Positions 35,306 to 46,870 of a stretch of 64,000 nt of DNA are shown here, piece after piece; position 1 is the stretch's first letter, and every line of letters starts with the position of its first letter. The stretch lies in the NCBI RefSeq assembly GCF_000003855.2, contig NW_003101675.1, positions 2,011,253 through 2,075,252 on the forward strand. Direction: 5' to 3'. The notes beneath the pieces are model-generated. The model did no database searches and was not told the DNA's origin. It saw only the letters and a list, made by a program, of their open reading frames with translations. This DNA comes from Blastomyces gilchristii SLH14081. Lineage: Eukaryota > Ascomycota > Eurotiomycetes > Onygenales > Ajellomycetaceae. The position numbers and the translations under genes were made by a program.

Positions 35306-36794
35306 CTAGTTTTGATTGCTGACCCGCGAAGCGTTCCAATCATCTGCCCGTTTTAGACACTCGAGAACGATATTCCAAAATGCATCAACATCGACCCCAC
35401 GGGGTATGGTCACGCCGCACTTGCCGCGTTCTAAGGGACTTGCATTTGTCCGTCCAACCTCACCAGTAATCTCTGGACCTGAACCATGTTGACCATCTGT
35501 TACAACATTAACGAGGAAGCGCTCGCCGTCCCTATCATCGAAATTGAGAATTCCCGGTTTGCTTCCATTGTCACTATGGTTTAGGTTGGACAATAACACA
35601 GCAACGGCAACGGGGTCATGCAAGGGGGGTCCAACGTCAAGGCCAAAAACGCTTTCGTAAGTGTTTGCAAAGTAGATGAGGAGGGCGTGGAGGATTCGGC
35701 GGAGGACTGAGGGAGTCGGGATCACGCCATTCCCGTTCGCTCCTGGTTGAGTTTCAGTCTGTAAAATCAGAGACTGCACATTTGGCGTGCCTAATACTTT
35801 GTGGGTAAGATCTAGGGGTATTAAAACTGTTTTCCGTGCGAGAACCGGGGAAGAGAAAATGGATTGTGCAGATTCGGGATCACACTGAATTTATTGATTA
35901 GCCATCAATAAAATAAATGAAATCTTAAACTAGGACGGATCCTAAGATTCATTTCAAGGAAGGATACCAACGTAGATATTGAACTCTGCGAAATGTGTCG
36001 TATTTCCAATCCGGGCCTCAGCTCCTGGCCGCTTGCAGATAGAAGCATCTGAGAACCCACCACCTATGGCGCCACCCATGATGCTGAGACCGCGAATGTG
36101 CTCCGCAACTTCAGGAAATGTTGCGAAAAGTAGTGCGACATTGGTGAGCGTTCCAGTCGCCACTAGCCAAGCAGTATTTCTAGGCTGTGCCAGCAGGGCC
36201 TCTCGCATGGCGACAGTCGCATTTGGATTCCTCACAGGTGGTCGCGTCGGAGTAGGAAGTAAATCGGTCCCATCAAGTCCAGACAAGCCTGATATCATAT
36301 CCTGCGTGTCAATTATTGATCTGGACGATAGGCAGAGCTCAGCATATGTTTCACATACCATGAATATCCGGTGCATGTACAGCTGCTCTACAGAATGGCT
36401 TGTATGCCCCTGGATATACAGGAATATCTGACCTGCCAATGGCTTCCAGGATGCATCCAGCGTTCACTGTGCTATTTTCAAGCGAACCATTTCCATGCAC
36501 AGTACTGATCCCCAGCAACTTCAGAGATGGGTGGTGGGCAGCTAAGAGGATGGCAAATGCATCCTTTCACGTCCATTAGATTCAACTCCATTCCCACACT
36601 TTGTCGAAAAAGGTATCTAATATGCTGGCAACTTGAGAACTTACATCATGGCCTGATATAGGGTCAGCGTCAAGTTATACATTTCTTTGACTGGTGGGCA
36701 TTAAAAAGGGGTAAAACTCACCTGGATCACAATCTAGCCAAAGAGGAGTCACCTGTCTTTCATGCGACAGGAGCTCAGGCGTCTGATACGGCAT
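35306..36794 (-). CDS. URH1: Inosine/uridine-preferring nucleoside hydrolase (uridine nucleosidase type)
   Basis: Five exons: 36,794-36,722; 36,652-36,645; 36,563-36,359; 36,288-35,972; 35,884-35,306; 393 residues. It cleaves the N-glycosidic bond of ribonucleosides in pyrimidine/purine salvage. The calcium-binding signature DCDPGHDDAF is at residues 21-30, followed by LLGISTVHGN, SGLDGTDLLP, LVATGTLTNVALL, FNIYCDPESA and HDPVAVA, all in family order. The second exon is only 8 nt (GCCATGAT); it is needed because it encodes the G-H-D of the signature, and both flanking introns (69 and 81 bp) have GT...AG ends and branch-like sites. Intron 4 has a weak donor, GTTGGT. It is transcribed away from the PXA gene. 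The substrate preference cannot be read from sequence. Confidence 0.88.
36645..36652 (-). other. 8-nt coding microexon in the nucleoside hydrolase gene
   Basis: The sequence GCCATGAT lies between ATATCAG and GTAAGTT. Joined to CCAG upstream and GATGCATTT downstream it restores Pro-Gly-His-Asp-Asp-Ala-Phe in frame; skipping it shifts the frame and destroys the metal-binding site. Confidence 0.85.
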
Positions 36795-37174
36795 GATGGT
36801 GAAGGCTTGTGCAACGCGCTGTCTGCTGATACCGGCCTGACACTTTCGAAGATATTTACCTAACGTTCTACATACATATGTTCTTATCGATAAGATATGC
36901 GGGATGTGAAATACGCTAGTATGTATTAGTACTAGTTGAGACGCTAACCCGGCCTTATTCTCGGCCCGCTCCCAACTGGCGGAGCCGCATGATTTCAGCA
37001 CCGAACAGCTGGCGGAGGAAGACGTCCGACAACGACCATCTCAACCTGCCAGATTACGAATCAAACCCAATCTCCCATTATTTTGGAGGCTCTTGTTCCT
37101 GGTATCGGCTGCCAATCCGTGTTGTCGATGCAATCATACTGGGGTATTGGCGAAGCGCATACAACTTTTGGGAG
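36795..37174. promoter_or_regulatory. Divergent promoter region, nucleoside hydrolase / PXA gene
   Basis: 380 bp separate the two start codons on opposite strands, so the region must hold both promoters. No TATA box or named site is confidently recognised. Confidence 0.6.
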
Positions 37175-40100
37175 ATGAGCAATAACACAGGACGAGTACG
37201 CCCTTCCCAAGCCGTTGCCTCCAAGTCTGGACCAACACCCTTCTCAGCTAAGCAGCCAACCCTTGCCGTACCATCCTCTAAATCTCCCTCCGCTTCTCGT
37301 TCACCTTCACAGGCTCGCCAATTGGGCAAGTCCATTGCATCAGCCAGTCAAACCAATGGATCCAACGATAAAGCTACAGCGGCTCTGATCCGCCGCGTTC
37401 TCTGCCCTCAGTCTGGTAGCCATGGGTCAGAACAGCGCGAGCGGGGAACCCCTCGACCACTAGAAGAGTTGCTTCCTCCCCTTACGAGTTCGAACGAAGT
37501 GGATCTACAGCTTTATGCTCTTATTGCAATCATAATTAAAGAATTCGTTTATGCCTGGTACTCAAAAATTACCCCAGACCACACGTTTACCGATGAAGTT
37601 ATACAAATTATCGCCCACTGCACTCGTGCGCTCGAGCAAAGGCTCCGGCAAGTAGATGTGGATGCTTTGGTCTTGGATGAGATTCCTGCGCTGATTGAAG
37701 CACATATTGTTGGTGAGAATCGAGTGCAGCCGTGTGAGATCGATGCTTCCAAGCTGGCTGGGCTGACAACGGAATCGGAATATAGCGTACCGCACCGCCC
37801 GCCAAAGCCCACATTTAAACCGCTCTACGTCCTATCTTCATACAGTCTACCATACTTTGAACCCACATCCAGCGCTTTCCCCTGTCCCTGAGGTCTCCGA
37901 CGGTGTGACGATCGCGGAGCAACAGAAACGAGAGACGGCGTACCGCCAATTACTTGCCCAGGGTGTTTTGGCTGTGCTTCTCCCAACCGAGGATTTGGAG
38001 AATGTTTACTTGAGGACATTGGTTGGTGATATTTTGGCGGATATGATCTTGGGCGAGCTTGTCGGTGATAAAGCGAGCGAGGGTCCATTTATCTGGGAGA
38101 TTCTCACACGGCTCATCACCGTGATAAAACAAGACGGCCATAAAGACGAGGAGGCGGAGCACGGTCAAAAAAGCCGACTGGAGAGGTTTGGATTGTTTGT
38201 CCCCAGAGAGGACTCTGGCCGCAGCGATTCGTCTGGTGCAAACCAATCAAATTTATCAATGCTGCTGTGGAGAATACTGCAATATTGCTATCTGACATTT
38301 ATGACTATTCGATTTGTATTGGTTGGACTTTTTCGAGTAGCGTCACCGTCGCTTCCCGTGTCTTCACATAGACTACCATCTACCTTTTCATCAACTCCCG
38401 CCAATCCTACGTGTGAATCTCAACCCTGGTCTCGCAATGGTAGCCCCCGTCGACCCGTTCTCAAATATAGAATGTTTGGCATGGTTTCGCAATTACTCGA
38501 TGTGCCTGGACGAATGCCATGGCTCGGCGGGGTCCTTGCTCTCGTCCAGCATGCGATGGTCGAAGGGCCAGGAAAGTTTGGAGATACGGGACAGATAGTT
38601 GACAGGTAAGCCTAAAATATCGTTTTTGGTTTTGTTCTCCCATCCACAGTGCACGAATCGAATCGGCTTTTTTCTCCATTCTTTTCAGGAATGAATGAGA
38701 CCTTCCCTTTATTGTGTCATCGTCTCTTTTTCGATGCTGTCCACCATGTGTATCATAATGTCCCAACGGGTAGGGCATCGTTCAAATCGTTCGTCACCTG
38801 TGCTGGGATCCCTGGCTCTTTTCAAAAAAAAAAAAAAAAAAAAAAAAAAAGGGATCATGCGGTGTTGCAGTTGCATCTGCTAAATATCCCAGCATGCAAT
38901 CGCGGCATTGGAAGGGATACAGATGGGCCGTTGGTGATTGCGTGCATGGTCCTCCGGTCACTTGATCTGAAGGTCGTTGGCCCTCGTCCAATGAGCACGC
39001 CATTCTGCTCCAAGACAAAAGGTTGGCATCTGTGTGGCCTTTATCCACCCAAAGTTGCGCTTTCCGACATGCCCAGGAAACCCTGTCATCTTCACCCGTT
39101 ACCCGTCTTTGTATGCACGGAGGTATTTTACCTTGGTTGTTGTCATTTTCGTCTTAACCTTACCGTTACAAAACGTGTTTTTACCGTATGGTTGCTCAGC
39201 CACTCAGCAACTTTCGATTTCCGTTTTCTTTCGTTTCTTCCTAGCGCCCTTTTCCACCCGTTTCGGCCCTTTCCTTTCTTGCAAAAGCAGTATTTTCCTT
39301 CGCAGTTCGGCTAGTAGCTGTTGCAGCATTTTGCTTCCTCCAACCAATGCCGGATAAAAGCATATAGCACAGGATCAGCAGACAGGCCAGAATAAGCCGG
39401 TCGTCCTAACCGCCTTGGCCTTTGCCCCATTGGCTGCTGTTATTTGGGTTGCTTTTGGCCGCCTACATCGGGACCGGGCCTTCCCTCCCGTCCGCGCAAA
39501 AGACGCCCATTTTCTTTTAGCGTGAGACATGCCATTGGTCGATCATTTCCTTATCGTTCTGGAATCAGCCAACCAACAACCGCAAAAATATGGCAGCTCA
39601 ACACACGGGGAGTGGATCACGAAGGGATCCAGTCTGTGGATGCTCTACTCTGATCATCCCCCACATGATCTTCTCCTGCTTTATCTGCAAGGCAAAATTC
39701 CAGGCCATAACGAAATCGACAATCTCCAGGATGTCTCTTATCCCCGCTCTACCAGCCAATGGCCGATCAGTTCGAACTTTTCGGGCAATAAGCATATTCT
39801 GATCGAGGTGAGATCAGCGATATCGGGGGCTCCCTCTCTCCGCTCCAGGGGTTTTCGCATCATGGCTAGGGCGCAAGCAACGGATATTCTTTTCCCTTGT
39901 TTCTCTCACTCGTTTCGAAGCGCCTATGATGTCGCCGTTTCCGTTCGAGGAGACGCTCGTGATGATGTTTACAATCTTATCATCCCCCTCATTCGATTTT
40001 AGCTTCATCATCTTTTCTCCAATCGACCATGATTGATAATCTCGCTTTCACTGGTTCGGCGAGCTCCAAAACTTGCCCACTTTTGCTCTTGTCGTGATCC

Positions 40101-41169
40101 TCGTTCATCCCCCTCTTTTCAACAAACTAACGTTCTTTAATTTTCTTCATTCGGCTTGTGATTTTACCATGACTTCTCAATGTCCTAGTACGGACTTATC
40201 CTTGAAACGTTTCTTGCTCACCTGCTTACAACGTTCGCTTGGCCCCTCCTTAGGTTCCTGCACGAGACAATCCAGAAGCGTCTATTTACCCCCACATTAC
40301 TTCCCGTTCTCCTACTCGCGATTCGAACAACTCTATTTCCCTTCAATACCAAACCCAGTCAGAATGCCAACATTTCTACTCTTAGCTCCTCAACAGGCTC
40401 CATGGTGCCTCAGGCTGAAGTGGGGATTAACAGTGACTCGGTTGGTAATAATGGTAGGATGGGATGGACTTTCTCGCTTACACCTTCACAACCCTCAGCA
40501 CAATTGCCCGTAACTCTCCAAACCTGGTCGGAATCGCAAGCCTTGTCGAAGACTCAAGAAAATATGATCAAAAGAGCATGCGCTGCTAGCATACTGTCGC
40601 TAATCCCGCGTAGAGTGGCATTGACGGTATTCTGTATTCCAACCCTCCATGCGAAGAATCCGGGAAATAAAACCTTAAATTTAGAATCTCCAAAAATCAC
40701 CAGTCCAACTATCCACAGCGGGAGCAGGGAACCAAAAGCCGTCACCGGTTATGAGGCCCAGCAGAGTTCATCGAGCAGCCAGAGGTATACAGCTCCTAAT
40801 CCGCGCGAGTCGGGTGCCAATTTTCCTGCATCTCAACCCACTTCTTCTCCTACAATAACAAACATTCAATCTACAGTTACGAATAGAAAGAGTAAGAATA
40901 GCGCCGGTGCCGCCCCTATACAAACAACAGTGTTGCCTTCATCTGGATATGAAGCAAATGCCGGGGCCGATGATGAGGATGACAACGAAGAAACCAACGA
41001 ACAAGAAGCCCTCCTCTTAGCCATTGAACATGATTTCTTGGACATATTTGCAGATAAATATTGTAACAAACACCTCATGTACTCCATCGTCGAGACGGTC
41101 CTCGTTAAGCTCCTACCTGAAATCTCCGAGCATGGCATCGCCGAATTAATGGCTGAACGAGGCGTCTAA
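37175..41169 (+). CDS. PXA-domain protein (sorting-nexin-associated family)
   Basis: Three exons: 37,175-37,712; 37,846-38,605; 40,254-41,169; 737 residues. The PXA domain spans about residues 110-270 (LQLYALIAIIIKEFVYAWYS, VDALVLDEIPALIEAHI, VYLRTLVGDILADMILGELV). PXA occurs with PX and nexin-C domains in sorting nexins of the Snx13/Mdm1 type and alone in fungal endomembrane proteins; no PX domain is seen here. Conserved helices flank the second junction (GQIVDR, then FLHETIQKRLFTPTLLPVLL), fixing a 1,648-bp intron with donor ACAG|GTAAGC and acceptor CCTTAG. A Ser-rich linker and acidic patch (DDEDDNEETNEQE) precede a helical C-terminus. ATG at 37,175 was chosen as the nearest start preceding the low-complexity N-terminus; an ATG at 36,989 is possible. 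Confidence 0.76.
38606..40253 (+). other. Unusually long intron (1,648 bp) of the PXA gene
   Basis: Bounded by GTAAGC and TTAG. It contains a run of 27 A residues at 38,824-38,850 and several open frames with no recognisable domain. No transposon ends were found. Confidence 0.7.
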
Positions 41170-42031
41170 CCAGTATATACCTACTCCGTCTATGCTATTC
41201 CTTCCCCCTTTTTTTTTTTTTTTTTTGCTTATTCCTTCGTATTTTTCTGTTAAACGCCCTCCTCCGTAGATCATCTCATTATTCTTAATTTTTCCAACGT
41301 AGTCGCACACCTACAGGTTACCGTTTGCTCAGTAGGCCAGCGCACGCACCTTTTTTAAGCCACTGTATTTCGCGCGGTCCAGGTATGACCTCACGGAAGA
41401 CCCTTTCCTCGCTTCCCCGCCGCTACCGTCTCGTATAGTTCATCAAGGGAGAGGATGCCGTACTATCTGCGCCGCGCTGCGCGCCCATTGAAAAACTATT
41501 GCCGATTCCTTCCCGTGTCGTGTTCAGCTACAAACCATCTTAGTTCTTTTGCATGCCTCAAGTAACTCTAATTATTTCTCCCCCCAAAAGAAATACCCAT
41601 CCCCCCTTTAATCATTCCCCCGATCCATCAAAACGATTAAGTTGAGCGGAGATTAAAAGGGCAAAGAAAGTGAAAAAAGCGCCACTATATTCGTTACTGA
41701 AGCGCTGAAGCACAATAATGGCTGGCATTCTTCTTTTCACTCGACGGTCCAGGACCCGCTTTACCTTTTGTAAATATCAGCGATTCCTTTTTTGCATGCG
41801 TCCCTGCTATCTTTCTCGCTGAACAAATGCGTTCCTTTTAAAATCTAGGGAATAGAGTAGAAACAAACAATGTTACCCCATCTGCAGCTTTAATTGCTTT
41901 TGCTTGATTCTCTTGGATAAAAACTGAGCTGGATTGGTGTTTTAACTAATAAATGTCTGAATTTTTCCGTTTGACCACGAGGAGTCTAGGAGCTTTCTTT
42001 TTCTTTTTCTTTCTTTTCTTTTCTTTTCATT

Positions 42032-42097
<66 letters not shown>

Positions 42098-45000
42098 CCC
42101 TAACTGAACTAGCCATCTGAGAGCTACGCTGCGTACCGGTTTCTCATTTTGTGGACTTGTCCACCTCAGCCTTATTAACTGCTTCTCTTCCATGATACCC
42201 TGCATATGCGACGATACTGGTTGATATCCTTCTCTTTTAAAGGGAGAAAAAAAAAAAAAAAAGCATCCGTGCGGCGCAGAGTCAACTCGATGACGCTGCA
42301 TAAAATAGTGAAATGGACCAGTTCCTACTCGCCAGCTTCGAAGGTTCGTGCCGTTTTTGAACGGCCCGAGGCGTTTTGTTTCGACCCCTCCTTTTGCGCC
42401 CGGGGAGTGGTTAGCTAAAATAATTATAAAAGATCTTATGATGGGCGAGGAAAATAGTTGCAGTGTAGCGTAGCGGATTTGATTTGTCCAAAAATCCAAG
42501 CATCAACAACGCCCAGCGCAAAGAGATACGTCACTTGCGTTTGGCTCGTTCGCGGGCGCTAAATTTTAAATTTTTTTTAACTCTTGTGGTGTTTGGCTCT
42601 GGTTGAGGGTTGAGTTGGTAAAGCGCCTTTTCCTGATAGATCATTTGTCAGGTCTCTGGAGCCGCTGGAGGCGAAGAATTGTTGATATATGGAGGGAGTA
42701 CTTTTTAAGTTTCTTTAGATCATCCAACGTACAGAACGTAGAGTACGTGAAGAGTACCTATGTGGCTTGTTCCTGTACATCTCCTTTGCGAACATTCTTC
42801 TTTGCACCTGGGGTTAAAAATTATCTTTTGCATTACCGCCCTGTGAACCCCTTTTTTAAGACCGTGTTCGGCCAGAAATTCGACTGCTCACCTCCGCCGT
42901 AGTTCGATTTCTCATCCTTCCCCTCCTCCCCCGCCAAATTTCAGGAGAAGATATTTTTTATAACGGATAGCTTGAATTGGGAGAGTAATGCAAAGTGGCA
43001 TTTAATGGAACTCAGTGCATCAAGACGTATGGCAATTGCCATCGGAATGTCCAAACAGCTAATACTTGACCTACTATACTCCGTATACTGAATTCACTCA
43101 GCTTGTGTACAAGTGCAGGGTAGAGTCCACTTTTATGCGGTTTATTTGTTGGGTTAAAATGAATATATGCCTTTAGGAACAAAAAATTAAAAAAAATAAA
43201 AATACAAAAGACATCATGAGAGAAAAAAAATAGTTATAAAGACCACATGATTGACTGTATGCAAATTAAGAGAACTCCCTGTAAGACATGACGTCGAAGC
43301 ATGTGCATTTTCGTCGGGGTACTTAGGGTTGACGAAACTGCGCAAGCTACATATATCTGTATACATCTGATCTGAACTGAAAAGTCTTTGCTTGTCAGAT
43401 CGGGCTGTGTCGGGTCAGCTTGCGTAGTACAAAAGTGAAGGCAAAAGAGCAGGGGATTAGGCGTGTGGGGATGGGGTTTGGACATAGAACAGCAAGATGT
43501 CGGAAACATGAGCTTCTCAAAAGTAAAATATAATATGGATGGATAACAGGTTTGGGGACTATATATGCATAAAGAACCAGAAGAGTTAGGAAAACAACAT
43601 AAGAAAAGAAACTCAACAACCCAGCTAGCAGCATGGTCATTTCGAAGCTCCGTTGGCAATGTGGTTGTTGCACCATCCGGATGCTCTGCAATATGAGCAC
43701 GATGGAAACGATAAGGAAACGGTGACTTAGTGTCAGTAGCTAAAATAGCCATAAAATCGAGAGCATGAAGAGATCAGATAAAAATAACACTTTCTTGAGA
43801 AAGATATGTCAACACAAGCCTCAAAACCTTCAACAGATAGCCATATGCCCAAAAATGCCAGCAACCCTTTCCCCGATTCCCGGGGTTTCATGCTTCCAAA
43901 TTTTCATATAGCCATTTTCGAACCAATCACCAGGCCCCTTTCCGCGCGAGCGGTATATATTTAGATTTCCTGACACAAACAAAAACAAATCAAACAAAAA
44001 GGTCGGAGTAAAGAGAAGGGAAGAGAGTATAAAAAAGGAGATGAAACAGAGGGAAAAGAATATAGAGGGGGAAAAAAACATACACATATGAAAAGGGAAA
44101 GCAAAACGAAGGAGATTCCAATCCTCTTCAGACAGGTGGAAAGGCAGGAGAAATGCGATAAGGGGAGATAAGTGAATTGAAGGGCAAATAAATAATATCA
44201 AGCCAAGATAATAACTCCGTTGGAGCAGCAAGCTCTAGAAGTTGTAACTGCATCTTCCAAGGCTGATTGTTTCTGTTTTTTGTTCCGTGTGGATCCTTTC
44301 TTGTGCGATAAACCGACGAGTATGATTTCCGATGAATGATAACGAGTTGATGAAACAAAATGCAAAGCAAAAAGGGAAAAAAGATGACAAAACCGTAGAA
44401 AGTTAACCAAGCAAAAGCCGATGGTGGATTGGCTGAGGAAAAGTAAAAAAAGCATGATGAATACCAATAAAAATTTTATAATATATGGCAGTTATCAGGT
44501 AGGCGACTGGGGGTGGCGCAGTCGACGAAGACAAGAATTGCTCAAAATTCGTTAACCCTCCAGTACATTCATTACCTTGGCTTAAGACCCAGCCTGAGTT
44601 CAGAAGCGCCAAGCAAAGCTGAGGTCGGATACTGGGCCTTTCCCAGAATTGCACAACAAGTCCCGCCCATTTATTGGGACTGTTGTCGTACCACAATGAA
44701 TTATCGTGACTTTGCCGTCATGCGGATATGTATCCTCGGCGCGTGGTGTAGGGGTGTGATACCCGATACCTAAGTTTGTTTCAACGTATCTCTTTCCTGA
44801 CCTTCCGAAGGGAAGGTTCGGGTGTCGAGAGCAACACAGAGCAGGCCGCTGCGGCCGACGGAAAGTAAATCGCGGACGAGTTCCGCATATAGGTGATTGC
44901 GTGCTGCGATCGTGTAAAGGATTCCTTGGGGTTGATTTCCTTTCTAGCGATATCCCCTCATGAAAGTTAAAACAAAATTCGATGCATATTTTCGAGAAAA

Positions 45001-45128
45001 TCTGAACTCATAATAAAGTATCAGAGAAGCTAGCAATAGCTTCCGTTGTAACGTTATAAAATGACCACTGAAAAAAAAAAAAAAAAAAAAGATGAAAAAT
45101 GAAAAAAATATTTAGCCACGCCTTCGGG
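41170..45128. other. 4-kb convergent intergenic region
   Basis: Between the 3' ends of the PXA gene (+) and the CENPB-type gene (-). It carries a 64-T run at 42,034-42,097, other T or A runs (41,211-41,226; 45,071-45,090) and one TACTCCGTA at 43,077-43,085. A 172-codon minus-strand frame (43,752-43,234) has no similarity I recognise. No gene can be supported. Confidence 0.5.
42034..42097. repeat. Poly-T run of about 64 bases
   Basis: Uninterrupted T tract preceded by a CTTTT-rich stretch from about 41,995. A reverse-strand open frame over it would encode polylysine and is an artefact. Length is likely unstable and prone to sequencing error. Confidence 0.95.
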
Positions 45129-46870
45129 TCATAAAGTGTGAATGCTTCTCTTTTTGCTCACTCTGTGACCGTCAGCATGCTCATCGATGCGATGCAGTCC
45201 TGCAGTTTGGCTCTGCGCTAACTCGAGTTTTTGCATTAATTTTCCGATGGTTACATAGTCTTGTGCTACCAGGCCAGTCGGTTGACTGTTAAAATAGTTC
45301 AAAACAAGCTCCAGAGCACGGCGTGCCTCATCATGGGTAGGAGAGCTAGGAGATACTGGAGAGGCAGTAGTAGATTGCGGTGGGGGTGGGGGTTGCATAG
45401 AATTTGTTTTGATCTCAGGATTGCTGCGATTCCTCTGCATTAGGGGTGATTCACTTGATGACGGACGAGTATTTCCGTGGTCTTCATCGGCAACACTTGG
45501 AGACGTGGACGGCTGAAAGACATTTTTAGGTGACACATGATCCGACGATCCGTTGGCAACTGGGCCTGGTTCCGTCACGGCAATTGGGAATGTCTGGCTT
45601 CTTGGTCGACTGGAATTGTTGACCGAGTCTTGTTCAACACGTAATTGACTTTCAGGAATGAAAGGGTTCTCAGAGAAGATAATAGGGCCAGAACTGGCCG
45701 CGCTGGCCGAGAGCGAGAGTTTTCTGTCGAGTGAATTTGTACTTTGCGAGTGAGAGTGCTGCCGGAATTCAGCGCCATACCCCGGCAGGGCACCATCGAT
45801 GCTCTCTTTCTTTATTGAACTTTTCTGTTTTGGAGACAGAGGCGAAGGTGTTGTTGTTCCATTCGGTGATAGAGGAGAAATTCCATTAGGGGTTTGACTC
45901 GATGCGTTGGCTTGTCCGTTTCCTGGGCTATCCAGTTCATTTATTGTATCAATTGAGCCCTTCCGCGACTGAGAACTCCGTAAATAATTCTTCTGCTTGA
46001 ACTTTTCCAACCAATTGGAGTTCAATATTTTCTGATGGTTTTCAGGGCCACCAACAGTACTCGCGAAGAAAATGGCCTTTTCTTTAATCATCTCATCGTT
46101 TAATTGACCGCCTTGGCGCAAGTGGTTCCTGACCCAGTTCGACAGAGCCCGCTCAATATCCGGAAATTTCCCTTTTGACTTCTTTATTGGTGAACGACTT
46201 CCATCATCTGGGCAGAGATATTTTTCTTTTTGCCGTAGAACCTTGGAAACAGTGCTGAAAAAAACTAAGGTTAGCAAAGTGGACAGGCAAGGTAAAATAG
46301 CGCTAAGTCTTAAGGTGGTTTGTAATATATACCTTCGTTCCACCCCAAACAAGGCTATACGAATTAAAAAAGGAAAAAAAAAAGTCAGCATGACAGCGTC
46401 TACAGGAGTTGATTCAGCACACGGGGCAAGTATTCTTTACCTCCAATCTCTGTTTGTTTTACATGCGGGTGCCTTTCGTGATACTCACACATCCGACGTC
46501 GATCATTATCCGTGAGAGTCCGTCGCGGCGTAGGAGCTGTGGTTATTGGTGCTGTATGGATAGGATGCAGACTAGGCATGGAGGGCATCGGCATTGGCGG
46601 GAGAGGGACTGGGGGGAAGGTGGACTGTGTAGTCAACATGCTCGGCCATTGCGACGGCGTGGACAGAGGAAGTAATTGCTGCGATGTATACGGTTGCGGA
46701 ATGGACATGCTATAAGAGGGTTCTACTGGCATGACTGGTGAAGAGCCATAGGTAAAACCATTGAACTCGTTTATTGGCGATTGGTGCTGAGACTGACCAT
46801 ATCCTCCTCCCATATCAACCCATTGAGGCGCGGTGAAATCATGATCTTGTGGTTGCGCTTCAGTATCCAT
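45129..46870 (-). CDS. Psq/CENPB-type helix-turn-helix DNA-binding protein
   Basis: Three exons: 46,870-46,441; 46,354-46,333; 46,254-45,129; 525 residues. After a Pro/Gln/Met-rich N-terminus, residues about 112-160 form a helix-turn-helix split by two introns: LTDNDRRRMCEYHERHP, then GALFGVERSTVSKVLRQKEK. A CENPB-type domain follows at about 175-240 (DIERALSNWVRNHLRQGGQL, NSNWLEKFKQKNYL). The rest is Ser/Pro-rich with a conserved-looking tail (EARRALELVLNYFNSQP, DYVTIGKLMQKLEL). No DDE transposase domain is present, so this is a domesticated, probably nuclear, transcription-factor-like protein and not a pogo/Tigger transposon. The middle exon is 22 nt and completes the recognition helix in frame. 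Target sites are unknown. Confidence 0.82.
46333..46354 (-). other. 22-nt coding microexon in the CENPB-type gene
   Basis: Lies between GTATAG and GTATATA and encodes Ala-Leu-Phe-Gly-Val-Glu-Arg across its junctions. Its inclusion joins ...KQTEIG to STVSKVL in frame. Confidence 0.8.

Noticed and set aside
38824..38850. A27 run as the tail of a processed retrocopy in the PXA intron
   Set aside because: No target duplication or gene-like sequence precedes it; simple A-run expansion explains it.
41942..42499. 185-codon minus-strand frame with a long lysine run
   Set aside because: Created by the 64-T tract; no conserved sequence around it.
43234..43752. 172-codon minus-strand frame
   Set aside because: No recognisable domain; cysteine/proline-rich mix typical of non-coding DNA, and overlapping frames of similar length exist.
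45129..46870. CENPB-type gene as a pogo/Tigger transposon
   Set aside because: No DDE catalytic domain, no terminal inverted repeats seen nearby, intact multi-exon structure.
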